From: Montifringilla adamsi
Lineage: Eukaryota; Chordata; Aves; Passeriformes; Passeridae
DNA length: 64,000 nt
NCBI GenBank assembly: GCA_017590115.1
Contig: JAGGNK010007448.1
Span: forward strand, 1,590,815 to 1,654,814
Direction of reading: 5' to 3'
This document shows, piece by piece, positions 20,824 through 33,075 of the stretch (position 1 is its first letter; every line of letters begins with the position of its first letter). The notes under the pieces were generated by a model. That model saw only the letters and a list, made by a program, of their open reading frames with translations, searched no databases and was not told where the DNA came from. Made by a program: the position numbers and the translations under genes.

Positions 20824-23800
20824 ATGGAGCTCTCGGCCGCCTGGCACACGCTCAGCACCGCGCTGGTGCCGCCCGCCGCGCTAGGGCTGGTGAGCGGGGA
20901 TTGCGCGGGGGTCGCTGAGCTCCGCCGGGCCCGGGGCAGGCCCGACCCGCCGCCCCCGGGATGCTCCGGCCTCGGCTTCTCCCCGGCCGGGCCTCTCCGG
21001 CTCTGGGTCCGCGGGGCGGGGTGGGAGCTGTCGGAGCCGGGGGAGGAACGGCCGGGGGGAAACGGCCGGAGCTGAAGGAGGAATGGCCGGGGCCGGGGGA
21101 GGAACGGCCGGGGTCAGGTGGAAACGGCCGGGGCCGGGGGAGGAACGGCCGGAGTCAGGTGGAAACGGCCGGAGCTGAGGGAGGAACGGCCGGAGCTGAG
21201 GGAGGAACGGCCGGGGCCGGGGGAGGAACGGCCGGAGTCAGGTGGAAACGGCCGGAGCTGAGGGAGGAACGGCCGGAGCTGCCGGGGCGGGGAGGAGGGG
21301 AAGGGGCTCCTGGGTGTGCGGGGATGGTGTTTGCTGGGGGCTGTCAGGGAAGGGCCGCGGGCCCAGCCGCCCTGTCTCCCTGTCACCCCAGCCAGGAGCG
21401 GGACCGAAAGGCCGCAGCTTGCTCGGCCGTGCTGTGGCTCTGCTCCCACTCCGTCTGAGGGAGTTGGGCAGCCAAGGGTGGCTCGCAGCATTTCCACCAG
21501 CACCCGTGTCCTGCAGCAGCCGCCTGCAGGTACAGCAGTGATGTGTACGGGTGTGAGCCCTGGGAGGGGGCGCTGGGCATCCAGCGGTGGGCTGAGACCC
21601 CGGTACATCGCCATGGAGGGGCAGCATCCCCCCAGTGCAGTTTGACAGCACAGTCCCTGTGAGCTCCATCAAATGCTTAGCTCATGTTCCCTCCGCTTTC
21701 CAGGCAGCCCCGAGGCCCGAAGCTGCCGGGCCGCTGAAGGATGCCGAGCTCCGGGCAGCCCTGGACGTGCTGCAGTGCTACGACTTGCACTCCGTCGTGG
21801 AGGAGTGGTTCATCGAGGTGCTGCAGACTGACCTGCAGGCGAATATCGCCCCCGAGTTCTGGAACTGCATTGGCCAGTATGAGACCACGGCCGAGGAGCC
21901 CCAGTGCGCTGCTCTGCTCCTGGATGCGTTCAGTCTGCTCAAGTGCCACCTGGAGCCCTACCTGAACAGCCTGGAGCTCCTGGAGCAGTGGACCAAGGCA
22001 GGCCTGCTCCTGGGCACAGGCGCTCAGACACTGCAGGAGAAGGTCTACACCATGTTCAAAGCTATCCTCTTCTTCTCCACGACCAAATCCTTCCAGGAGA
22101 TGATCCAGCAGTTCTACAGCCGCACGTTCAGGATATACATGCGGCAGTGGAAGAAAGGAGAAGATGGAATGAACGAGTGTGAGAGTAGCATGAGTGAGAC
22201 TGAGCAGGAGAGTGACCCAGAAGAGGGCGGAGGAGAGAGCCAGCTCTGTGCAGGCTGCAGCAGCAAGAGGGAACAGTGCTGGTGCCCTGAAGCCATGGAG
22301 CAGTTCCAGCAGCTCAATGACATTCTGTAGGTATCTCAGGGGGTGGTGGCTGTCACTCGGAGCAAGGGGGGTATGGATGGGGAGCAGCAGCAGGTTTTAT
22401 TGATCCCTGAGAATAGGAGGAGCTGTGTGAAGTCAGGCTGTGTCATGGTGGTGGGTAGAGAACTCGACATTCTGATTTTAACTGGTGGTTGAACAAGAGC
22501 AGATCTTTAGACAGAAAGTTCCTCTCTCTGGATATGAGAATATCCTCCTCTTGCTCTGAGGCCTCTGACCACAAAGAAGCAAATCAGTGCAAGGTGTCCC
22601 TGCCCATGTCAGGGGTTCCAACTAGATGATCTTTAAGGTCTCTTCCAACCCAAACCATTCTCTGATTCTATGAAACTCTTCTAAATGAAAAAGCTTTTGA
22701 TGGCTTTAAATGTCTGTAAGGAGGATGGGATAGCAGTAGTGCCATGTGTTACATGTGTAGTGCATCTGTGTGGGCTGTCAGAGCATGTGGCCCAAGCTGG
22801 GCCTGCCTCTGTGTAATGTACAGGGAGGGTGGTGCCTCCAGCTATAAGATTTTCTTGATTTGCTGGTGCCTTTTCTCCCACATGCTCCTGACGGTGTCCC
22901 TGTGCCCGCAGCCGCCGGCTGAATTTGCTGGAGAGGGTGAGTGCTGACGCTGTCACCACCATCCTGCACAGGATGATCGAGGAGAGGATGGAGCAGCGCT
23001 GCCGCGGGGAGTACGAGCACTCCTTCCTCAATGAGTTCCAGGAGGTAAGGCATGTGTCGGGGCAGTGAGGACCCTCCTTGGGAGATCACAGAATTCACAG
23101 AATCACTGGGCTGGAAGAGACCTTCAAGATCGAATCCAACCCAACCCCAACCCTTCAACTGAACCCTGGCACCCAGTGCCACATCCAGGCTTTGTCAAAC
23201 ACACTCAGGGATGGGGACTCCACCTCCTCCCTGGGCAGGCTATTCCAGAGCTTTATCACTCTTTCTGTGAAAAACTTCTTCCTAATAACCAGCTTATATT
23301 TCCCTTGGTGCAGCTTGAGACTCTGGTTCTGTCAGTGCTGTCTGGAGAAAGAGCCCAACCCCACCTGAGCACAGCCACCTTTCAGGGAATTGTAGAGTGA
23401 TAAAGCTGTGCAGCTGTTGTTGTTTTTTAGCAGCTCAGGCTAAAAGCAGATTCCAGCTTAAAACACCTGGTCCAGGGCTAGGACTTCCACCATGCCTGGC
23501 AGGAGAGGTGGCTAAAACTCCCCATTTTGGCTGATGCTGGAGGGGAAGGTTTGCTCTGACCTGAGCATGAAGCAGTCACATTTCACCTCATGATGTCTGT
23601 AGTAATGAGGGAATTTCTGTGGTTCCAGTTTACAAACCACAGGATCAACAAGTGCCATCTGGCCTGCAGAGGGTCCTCCCTCTGTGTAGCTGAGCCCATA
23701 ATTAGAATTTCTGTGGCTGTTTTCAGTCCTCTTTCCAATTCCTCTATAAAATTGGAAGCAAGGGTGAGAGAGGATACTCTGGTATTGATCTCACCAGTGG

Positions 23801-26800
23801 CTACACAGAATTAAAATAATTCTTTGCAGCTGCCCAGTTGCTTTGCTGCTATTTCAACTAAGTTTGTGTTGAGCTGTTTACCCATCAAGACTTTAAATTA
23901 TTCTCCAGGTTATGGCTCCTCCAGGACACAATCCTGAGCTCAGTGCTCCTTGCACATGACCTTCCCTTTGCGTGTGCTGGAGAACCAGGCCTGCAGCCAG
24001 GTTCCCATGCAAGCCAGACACCCTGGATCCCTCACTTTTTGCCATGCCAACCGTTTTTGTTGCTGCAAACATCAGGAATCTTTTTGTGTTTACTTCCTTT
24101 TGGTTGTTGTGCAACACTTTCTTCACTGCACCTCGTGTGAAATGCTTTTGGATGACCTGGAGATTGTTTAAGGATATTTTCAGGGCACCACAGAAAACAC
24201 AACTGCATTCCGCTCGTGAGATGCTGCCCTTGCTTCCACCTCTTGTTTGGCCTTAGAGTATTGGAGCATGTCAGGATTAGGAAGAGGTAATTTTAAGGAA
24301 AACAAATTAAAAGCACAGGCCTGGAAATCTAATGGTTAAACAGAGAAGACTGAGAAACAGCTCACTGAAAATTGCAGGTGCTGAGGGCAAGGCCTCTTTG
24401 CCAGCACGGCAGCAGCTGCCTGGAGTGTCAGGTCACAATCAGGCTGTAACAGGAGCACTCAGGGAAGATAAACTCAAGGGAAGAATGGGTTGTTTTGATA
24501 ATAATTCCTTAAAATCCTCTTGCTTTGCATCAGTTATAGTCCTGTCCTTTTGTCCTTTAGGGGAATTCTTTATCAGCTTCTCCACAGTTTTGCCCAGGTG
24601 TTTGTAGTACTCAGGTTTGTCCTGGCAAATATTCTGCATTTCTTCAGTGTTTCCTCAGTCAAGTAATTAAAAATAAACATCAGCAAGGCAAACATTGACT
24701 TAGCATTTTTGTTTCAGGCTGTCAGAATCTATAAAAAAATACTAATATCTAGTATTAGAGTGGTAGTAGACTATCTTGTAGCATATTGGTATTCGAATAC
24801 TATCCCAGGAAGTAGAATGTATTTGCTAATTGATGAGGGGGAAAAATGGCAGTTATTTTAAACATCTGGATCTTGCGATTGGGTACGTTTGAAATTTGGC
24901 AATTACATATTTCTCACTAAAGCTCAAATATAAAAAAATAACCTTCTTATGCTCTCTGTTCAGGTTTTTATTTTATAATTCAGTGACAACGCTGGTATTT
25001 GGATTTCAAATGCCTGAGTTGTGTTGGGTGTCTGTGACTTCTTGGGATATCTTGTTTGCTTTTCACTGATTTCAGGAACCATAGAAATTTTGGGGCAAGG
25101 ATGGTGTAATGGGCAATTTGCTAATTTTCTTATGAATGGGACAGTTTTGCAGGTATAGAATGGGATGAAACTCTGCAAGCATGAAATAGGCTGCAAGTTT
25201 TGGAACAAACCCTGTCCTTTTTGGAGCCTGGTGCCTGCACACAGTCCATGGTCACCCCTTATCTTCTCACACCCAGCTGCACAGTCCATATCCTGTATCT
25301 TTAGTTCAAGTTCCAGTTCTTTCAGCTGGGCTTTCCCCAGCTGTAGCCCAGGCTGGGGCACATTTGAGGAGCAGCTGGGGGTGATGCTGTCCTGGTCCAG
25401 CTGCCCCTTTCTGCCGGCTGTGGTGGCTGCCTGGGGTGGGTTGCGATGTGGCTGTGCATTCACATCTGTTTCTCCCTCTTGTCGTGCAGTGGATAGAGAA
25501 GGTGATTGGGTGGCTCAGCAGAGTGTTCCTGCAGGATGGCCCCTTGGCACAGTCCTCCCCAGAAGCCAGCAGCACCCTGAAACGCTGGCGCTGCCACGTC
25601 CAGAGGTTCTTCTACCGCATCTATGCCAGCATGCGCATCGAGGAGCTCTTCAGCATCATCCGAGGTGCTTCACCCTTGGGCTGGGACTGGGTGGGTGATG
25701 TGTCACACTGCCTCCCCCTGCCTCCCCTCAGAGCCTGGCACTGCTCCTGATCACTGTTTGGTTTGCAGATTTCCCAGAGTCAAAGCCTGCTGTGGAGGAC
25801 CTCAAGTTCTGTCTGGAAAGGACTAACCAGAGGCAGCAGCTGCTCAGCTCCCTGAAAAGTGCTCTGGAAATGAGACTTCTGCACCCTGGTGGGTTTTAGA
25901 TTCTTGTCTGTGTCCTGACACTGTAAGGAGTCTGGACATGAGTGGGGATCTACTTGGAGCTGGTTTAGTTTCCTCTTTGAGGAGTGAGGGGCAGTCACCA
26001 TGCCCATCACACATTATTTGTGTTGCAGTGGGCATGGTAGCAGCAGCTGATGGCATCCCAGCCCCCGTTGGCCTCATTTTTACACTATGGCCAGGAGCAC
26101 AAAGTTTATCTTTGGTCCAGGTGGGCAAAGGCTTCTTTGCACTGTCAGGACTCTAAGCCTCTGTCAGCTCTGAGCCTCTGTTCATGCTCAAAACTGGTTT
26201 CTCAGGCACATGGATCTGATCTGCCCCATTGCCTTGGGCAGTAGGGCAGAAAGCCCCCTCCTCTCACACCACAGGTAGAACAGAGGGCTTGGAGCATCCA
26301 AACCCCTTCTATCCAAGCCATTATTCTGTGCCGCAGGGCTCTGACTCTCTGCTCCTCTCCTGTAGGAGTCAACACCTCCGACATCATCACTCTGTATATC
26401 TCGGCCATCAAGGCCCTGCGGGAGCTGGACCCTTCCATGGTGATCCTGGAGGTCGCCTGTGAGCCCATCAGGAAGTATCTGAGGTAGGAGGCTGTGGGGC
26501 AGTCTGACACATTCCCTTTCCCTCTCCTTCCCTCACTCACTCTTCCCCTTCCCCCTTGCTCTGTTTTGGTGCCACTGACAGGACTCGGGAGGACACGGTG
26601 CGGCAGATCGTGGCCGGTCTCACGGGGGATGCTGAAGGCTCGGGGGACCTGGCAAATGAGCTCTCCAAAGCTGACCCAGTGACCCTGGAGAACGGCCAGG
26701 AGAGTGATGATGACATTTCGGAGCCAGGGGACTGGGTTCCTGACCCAGTTGATGCTGATCCAGGTGAGATGCCAAGCCCAGCAGTCCTGGCAGCCGGCTG

Positions 26801-29800
26801 GTTTCCCTGGTGGGCTGTAGCCTTGAGCAGCTCATTTGCTGGTCCTCTGGAGCTGGGCTGGGCTGAGGCAGCTCCCTGTTAATCTCACACTGTTGTCTGC
26901 TGGATTCCACCAGGGAAATCGAGCTCCAAGCGTCGCTCCTCAGACATCATCAGCCTCCTGGTGAGCATCTACGGCAGCAAGGACCTGTTCATCAATGAGT
27001 ACCGCACGCTGCTGGCTGACCGGCTGCTGCACCAGTTCAACTACAGTGCTGAGAGGTGAGGGCCCAGTGCCCAGACCCAGGGCTTCCATGGCCAAATCAC
27101 CCAAGTTTTCTTTTACCTGCTGTCTGAAGGGTAGAGCCTTCAGACTCAGTCCTGTCAATGGCTGTTTGTGGAGCCAGGAGTGCCTTTGGCTATTTGCTTT
27201 GCAGCTTTGAGTTTGCCTCTAGAATTCCATGCTCAGTCCTGCCTTGGCTTGTGCTGATAGAGCAGCTTGTAGGAATTTGGAGGCACTGACACGCTCTTAG
27301 CTCCATCCCACACGTTGTGTTGGCCCCCCCAAATAGAAGGGATGGAAGATGTGTGTTTCTGAAACACAGAAAGTTCCACCTGAACGTGAGGAAGAACTTC
27401 TTTGCTGTGAGGTGACTGAGTAGTGGAACAGGAACCCAGAGAGGCTGTGGGGTCTCCTTCCCTGGAGATATTCCAAACCCATCTGGACACAACCCTGACT
27501 GCTCCAGGGGATCTTGCTTGAGCAGGGAGGTGGAACTGGATGAGCTCCAGTGGTCCCCTTCCAGCCTGAACCATTCTGGGATTCTGTCTTCAAAAAGCTG
27601 CTGGCCTAGAGGAGGTGGCTGTTCCTCACTTGGGTACCAGGAGCCATCCTGGGCAGACACTGTGCCTTGCAAGGCTTCCCTAGGAAGAGCACCTCGTGCC
27701 AGGGACTTAGGTTTTTTGGCTGTGTGGTGAGGGGTGGAGGCCAAGCGAGGTTTGTCCATCCAAGGGCCCCGTCCCTGACTTGCTGTGTCTCTTTCCAGGG
27801 AAATCCGTAACGTGGAGCTGCTGAAGCTGAGGTTTGGTGAAGCTCAGATGCACTACTGTGAAGTCATGTTAAAAGTAACTCCTTTTATTTTTTTAATTCA
27901 AGTCCTGGGTGTTTGTGCCCACTGGGGAAGGGGAGGGACTTGAGGAGTGACCCAAAGGGACTTTCAGGAAAGTGGGGGTTCCAGAATGCCAGTGAGGGGC
28001 TGATTTGTGACAGGCAGACAGAAGTGCATTTAAATCATGTCTGTTTTTAAGCCCTGTGGGCTGGATTATCAGCTCTGGGGAATGGTTGCTCTGGTGCTGC
28101 TGTGTGTCCTGTCCTTCCTGCAGTATCCTGGCATTGAGGAGCTGGGCTTGTCCAGCTTCTCTGGGGTTGGAACTCTGGAGTTTGATTCTTTTGGAGCACT
28201 CTAGGAAGAACACAGGTGTGGAGGGCTTCCAGTGAAGGCAACGTTGAGTTGTAACCCCTTCCTCTAAGGTCCCACAAATTTTTCTGAGTATGTAGCAGAC
28301 TTCCAAGTAGACACACATGACCATGTCCTTTCCAGTGTCTCCATCATCGTGTGGAGAGAACGCTGTTCACCTTGTTTAAGCCTGTCCTTCACTAATGGTT
28401 GGCACTGACTCTGAAGGGAAGGAGCCACCTCAGCTCCTGTGCCTGTTGCAGGACATGGCTGACTCGCGGCGCATTAACGCCAACATTCGGGATGAGGAAG
28501 AGAAGCTCCCTGAGGAAGAGAGGCCTCCCTTCAGCCTCGTGGCCATTATCCTGTCCAGTGAGTTCTGGCCACCACTAAAAGAGGAGAAGCTGGAGCTTCC
28601 AGAGCAGGTCAAGGAAGCCATGGAAGCATATTCCAAGAAGTATGAGAAATTAAAGGTGAGGCCACTTTAACCTTCCTTATGAAAGCTTTATGCAATCCCC
28701 TTTAGCTGCTGGCTGGCCCATGCTGTTGCAGTGGGGTTTGCAGTAACCCAGCACTTAGTGGTTCCTGCTGGGAGATCTGCTGTGAGCAGCTGCTTTCCCC
28801 TTTTCCCAGGCCATGAGGACCCTGAACTGGAAGTACCACCTGGGGCTGGTGAGCCTGGACGTGGAGCTGGCTGATCGCACGCTCTCCCTGTCCGTGTCTC
28901 CTGTGCACGCTGCCATCATCCTGCACTTCCAGACCAAGAGTGAGTGCTGTGGAACCCTGTCTGTGCTTCCATGGGTGGGAAAGCCACGTTCCTTGGGCAG
29001 CTGGAGGCTCTGAGAGCTCTGGCAGGAGGACCAAGACCTGGTGCATGGGTTTGGATCTCCCACAAGGGTCTCCAGCACTCAGCAGGGCCACAGCTCCGTG
29101 CCCCTCTGCTTGTTCCTGGCAGTGCCTCCCCGCCTTACCCAGCTTCCTACCAAATCCTGGCAGGCTTGGGTGTGAGAAGTTCTCCATCTCCTCTCTGATC
29201 TCCATGGTCTCTGCAGGCACCTGGACGCTGACAGAGCTGAGTGAAGTGCTCAAGGTGCCTGTGACTTCACTGAAGAGGAAGATGACGCTGTGGCTGCAGC
29301 AGGGAGTTCTGCGGGAAGAGCCCGAGGGCACCTTCACCGTCATTGAGGAGGAGCAGAAGGACCAGGTGGAGAAGGTTGTTCTGATTGACAGTGATGAGGA
29401 GGGGGACTCTGCCATGGCCTCACAGGCTGACCAGAAGGAGGAGGAGCTGCAGGTACCTGTCCCTGTGGTGATGCAAACATCCTGTATTTTGGGTTTGGGG
29501 AATCTGATCAAAATTATGGATTCAATTTGCACTATGGACTCACATTTTCCACTGCAAGTGGCTGAGTCCAGCACAAACATTTGGGTTTTGAAGTGGGTAT
29601 CTCATGGTTAATCTCTAGGTGCTGGATCACAGCCTTCCCTCCAGACAAGTGCCCAGCTGCTGAGTCAGGAAACCTTTTGGAAATCTCCAAATTGGTTTTT
29701 TTTTCAGTTTAAAAAAAGAAAAAAGTCCGAGACATGATTTCATATTTGAAAATAGTCATAACTTGTTTGGATGCACCCGAGCAACACTTTTTGGCACTTC

Positions 29801-30373
29801 TGACTGCCTAAAAGACTTACCCAGCACTAAGACCTGGATCTCTGCCTTCTCTCTGTTGTGGTTCCTGGACATTTCCAGTGCCTTTCCTGCCTGTGAGTCA
29901 CATTGTGCCTGTGTTGTGCAACACAGCATTGTCATGCTGGTGTTCGTCCACAGAGGGTCATGCGTGTGCTGCAGTCAGATCCCTCTGTCTAGCTTTTTGT
30001 CCCAGCACTTTGCTGCTGTTCTTGGATATGCCCTGTTTAGAGACCCCATGGCTGTGGCTGAGAGCAGAACTTACTGCCAGCTGCATCCGTGCCTTGTTTC
30101 TGGGGTATTTGCTTTGTGCTGTAGTGTCAGTCACTCACTGTGGCCTGTATCCCTCTGCAGCTGTTCTGGACGTACATCCAGGCCATGCTGACCAACCTGG
30201 AGAGCCTGTCCCTGGAGAGGATCCACAGCATGCTCAAGATGTTTGTGATGACCGGCCCCGTGGTCACCGAGATCGATATCCAGGAGCTGCAGGGATTCCT
30301 CCAGAAGAAGGTCCGGGACCAGCAGCTCATCTACTCAGGGGGGGTCTATCGCCTGCCCAAGAACTGCAACTGA
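20824..30373 (+). CDS. ANAPC2: Anaphase-promoting complex subunit 2, complete, 13 coding exons, 805 aa
   Basis: Exons: 20824-20889, 21704-22326, 22912-23044, 25490-25664, 25769-25888, 26366-26483, 26582-26763, 26914-27055, 27799-27874, 28452-28655, 28810-28939, 29217-29452, 30161-30373. All are GT/AG and frame-consistent: 2418 nt, 805 aa plus TGA (human 822 aa). APC2 is the cullin subunit of the APC/C ubiquitin ligase; it scaffolds the APC11 RING and positions the E2s (established). The start MELSAAWHTLSTALVPPAAL is family-typical. An N-terminal helical region (CYDLHSVVEEWFIEVLQTDL) is followed by an acidic linker at about residues 179-205. The cullin-homology part covers about 546-735 (PFSLVAIILSSEFWPPL, NWKYHLGLVSLDVEL, TWTLTELSEVLKVPVTSLKR). 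The C-terminal winged helix, about 736-805, ends GGVYRLPKNCN. Exon 2 uses the donor CT|GTAGGT. Intron 1 carries a GC-rich minisatellite, and introns 2, 3 and 8 carry CR1 copies. Confidence 0.98.
21030..21290 (+). repeat. GC-rich minisatellite in ANAPC2 intron 1
   Basis: About a dozen degenerate units are built on GGAACGGCCGG or GGAAACGGCCGG, joined by GGCCGGGGGA, AGCTGAGGGA or AGTCAGGT spacers, with unit lengths of roughly 18-24 bp. Every unit keeps the CGGCCG core, so CpG is preserved. The array starts about 140 bp after exon 1, inside the promoter CpG island. It is G-rich on the transcribed-sense strand. Confidence 0.9.
22590..22675 (+). repeat. CR1 LINE 3' tail (ANAPC2 intron 2)
   Basis: The segment is GGGGTTCCAACTAGATGATC, then TCTCTTCCAACCCAAACCAT, then TCTCTGATTCTATGAA, a standard CR1 3' terminus. 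Confidence 0.9.
23088..23402 (-). repeat. CR1 LINE 3' segment, inverted (ANAPC2 intron 3)
   Basis: On + it begins CACAGAATTCACAGAATCAC and runs through GGAAGAGACCTTCAAGATCG and AAAAACTTCTTCCTAATAAC, which are CR1 landmarks in reverse orientation. About 315 bp are preserved. It matches the subtype of the CR1 at 41175-41567. Confidence 0.92.
27350..27585 (+). repeat. CR1 LINE 3' segment (ANAPC2 intron 8)
   Basis: Landmarks are AACGTGAGGAAGAACTTCTT, CTTCCCTGGAGATATTCCAA, then TGGATGAGCTCCAGTGGTCC and CCATTCTGGGATTCTGT. They are in CR1 order, on + in the intron between 27055 and 27799. Confidence 0.9.
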
Positions 30374-30621
30374 TCTGGCAGTGTCCCTGCCCGCCCTGGG
30401 CACTCCTGCCTGTGCCTGAGCCCTGCTCCAGAGTGCCATCAGCTCTCAGTGTCCTGCTGGGGGTTCTCTGCCCTGGGGCTTTGCTGTACCCCCTTCCCCA
30501 AGCAGGTGACACTTTCCACATGGAGGCAACTCAGCAGCAACCTGGACACCCCACCGTGTCTGGGTCTGCTCCCCACATTCCTTCCTCTGGTATGTGAGTG
30601 CCTGGGCCCACCTCCCTGGTT

Positions 30622-30627
30622 AATAAA
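30622..30627 (+). terminator. ANAPC2: ANAPC2 polyadenylation signal AATAAA
   Basis: AATAAA lies 249 bases after the ANAPC2 stop codon. It is the first canonical hexamer downstream and fits a short 3' UTR. Confidence 0.75.
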
Positions 30628-32925
30628 TAACAGTAGGCTCCTTTTTCCAATGGTGCCAACTCTTTTCTTTCCTCTTGGCACCTCCCCACACTGGAAGGGC
30701 AGGCAGGAAACTCCTCAGTTTGCCAGGCACTGTCCCCCTTTCCTTGGGTCTCCATGTGCAGCTCCAGGAGGTTTTGGGAGGGGGCTGTTGGCTCCAGCTG
30801 CTGTCGGGGCTCTGTGTGTGGCTAAAGCAGTGTCTTGCAGCTGGATGTGATGAGTGAGACCCTGCCCAAAAACAAGGCTTGGTGCTGCCTCTGACAGGGA
30901 GGGAACAACTCCAGGGTGCCCTTGTTTGGGACTTATAAATTGTGTGGAATAATTTTATTGTGGGATAAAGAATGCTTTAGATGGATGAGATGCAGCAGTT
31001 CTTCAGGGCAAGCTGGTTAATCCTGGAGGAGATCCAGTGGATTTTCCAGCCCCTGGTGGGATTGCTTTGCCCTGGCACAGGTCTGTGTCCCACCACCATG
31101 GGGCTGCCCTTGGGGTCAGTCCTGGGGAGCTTCAGAGTTCTTGGCAGCACACAAGGAAATGGGATGGGATAATCCCAGAGCTCCTGGTTAAACTCTGTGC
31201 CTCCCACCCAGCTGTGGAGCAGTTTCAGGATTGCATCACATCCCCCCTCCAGGGTGTTCAGGCTCCCTCAGTCCTGCTTTCTACATGGGTTTTGTTCATC
31301 AGGAGGAATATGCTGGGAAAATCTGGCTTTTATTAAAAAGATGTTTTCTGTGAAGCACCCAGTGAGTTTCCTCAGCCCAAGGAGTCTTTCTCGTTCTCTG
31401 CTGCATCTTCAGTCCCAGCCTGTGGGTGCTGTGGCAGCTGGAATTGAGAATTAACAGAGCCACAGGTAAGACACAGGAGCAGCTGTGAGTGTGGCCTTCC
31501 ATCCAGGTGTGAGAGACCTGTGGAACACTAAATCCCCTGTTTAACACTGAACCTTATTTTCCAGTACCTAAAGCCCACGAGTCCCTGGGGCATCCCTCCT
31601 GCAGCTGCAGGCAGCAGGGTGCAGCAGTTCTGTCCCCCTTGGGCACGTTGGTGTTTTCCTCTGTGGATAAAGCACAATTTCTTTATTCCCCTGGGGCACT
31701 GTGCTCCGGGCGGGCAGCCTGTGGCACTGTTGTGAAGGTTCCTTGTGCTGAAGAGGATCTGGTGATAACTGAATAAACCCCAGTCTGTGATTACTTCAGG
31801 TAAAGCCAAAAAACCCCAAAGGGCAGCAAATCCGTGATGGCATCAGCAGGGAAAGGATGGACATCCATGCCTGAGTACCCAAGGAACTTTTCCCTTTCCT
31901 CCTCTCTCTTCTCTACTCTGACCTCTCCCGACTTTTTTCTTTATATTTTTTCATGAAAGAACTGAGCACATGGAAGGATGTGGAAGGGCAGGCAGAGAGG
32001 GTCAGTGGGGTCAGTGTCTGCCAGCCCAGGATGTGCCAGCCCCATCCCACAGAATGTCTCATGGAGTGTCTGGGGGTGCTGTGGCTGTGACAGGGCAGGG
32101 AAAAGGCTCTTTTTGATGTGGGGAGATCAAAGCAGCTGCCAGTTTGGAGCAGAGCTGGCAGCAGGGCTGTCCCCACTCACCACAGAGCTAGAGCCACTGC
32201 TGGGACACAGCCCAGGGTGACTCAGGGCCTTGGCTGTGTTTGCTTTGCTCATGGACGCAAAAACATTGATTTATTTACGTGTTGTGCAGGTGGATTTATT
32301 GCTCTGTGGTGCTTCCTCACCCCCCGCACAGGGGCTGTGGGGCAGTGAGTGTGTCCTGTAGCCCATCCCAGCAGCATTCCCAGACTGGGATGAGATGAGG
32401 GACACTCCCTGCCCTTCCCAAAGCCGTGGCTGTGCCCTGGAAGGGCAGGGGATGGGCATCATTCCCATCCTGACTTTTCCCAGCTCCCTCATGCTACTCC
32501 AAGGGCTGGACCGGTGGGGTGTGATGAGTTTGTCCATCCTGAGCCAAAGGATGAGCAGTGCCACCACTGAGGGGACCTGGTGTCACCTCTCTGCCCATGG
32601 GAGGTCCCGGCCTGGCAGAGCCAGAGCCACCAGCTGAGCTGTGGTGTGGTTGTTTCAAAGTGTTACAACAGGAAAAATTTGGGTTTAATGACTGCCTCAG
32701 CCTTCATGGAATATAAAAGTCTTACAGTTAATTGAAACAAGCTGGAAATGTGATTTTTTTCAGAGTGAACAGAGGAAGCTGGGGAGAAAAAAGGGCTTTG
32801 TGCTGTTCCCTGTGCCACTTGCTGTGCAGCCTTATTGCTTCAGGCTGGAGCTGTGTCTGCTGTCCCAGGGCTGTCACCTTTGCAAATCACTCCCGGAAGG
32901 AAGGAAGGCTCAAAAATGCACATAA

Positions 32926-33075
32926 AATCACAGAAGCATAGACTCACAGAATGGCCTGGGTTGAATGGAAAGGACATTAAAGCTCATCTCATTCCATCCT
33001 CTTCCATGGGCAGGGACACCTTCCACTAGCCCATGGTTGCTCCAAGCCTTGTCCAGCCTGGCCTTGGACACTTCT
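32926..33075 (-). repeat. CR1 LINE 3' segment, inverted
   Basis: On + it reads ATCACAGAAGCATAGACTCA, then a GGACATTAAAGCTCATCTCA block, AGGGACACCTTCCACTAGCC and GCCTGGCCTTGGACACTTC. This is a CR1 3' end in reverse. Confidence 0.88.

Noticed and set aside
24787..24801. Short palindrome around GTATTCGAATAC in ANAPC2 intron 3
   Set aside because: Only 12 perfect bases in AT-rich DNA, with no flanking structure, so it is expected by chance.
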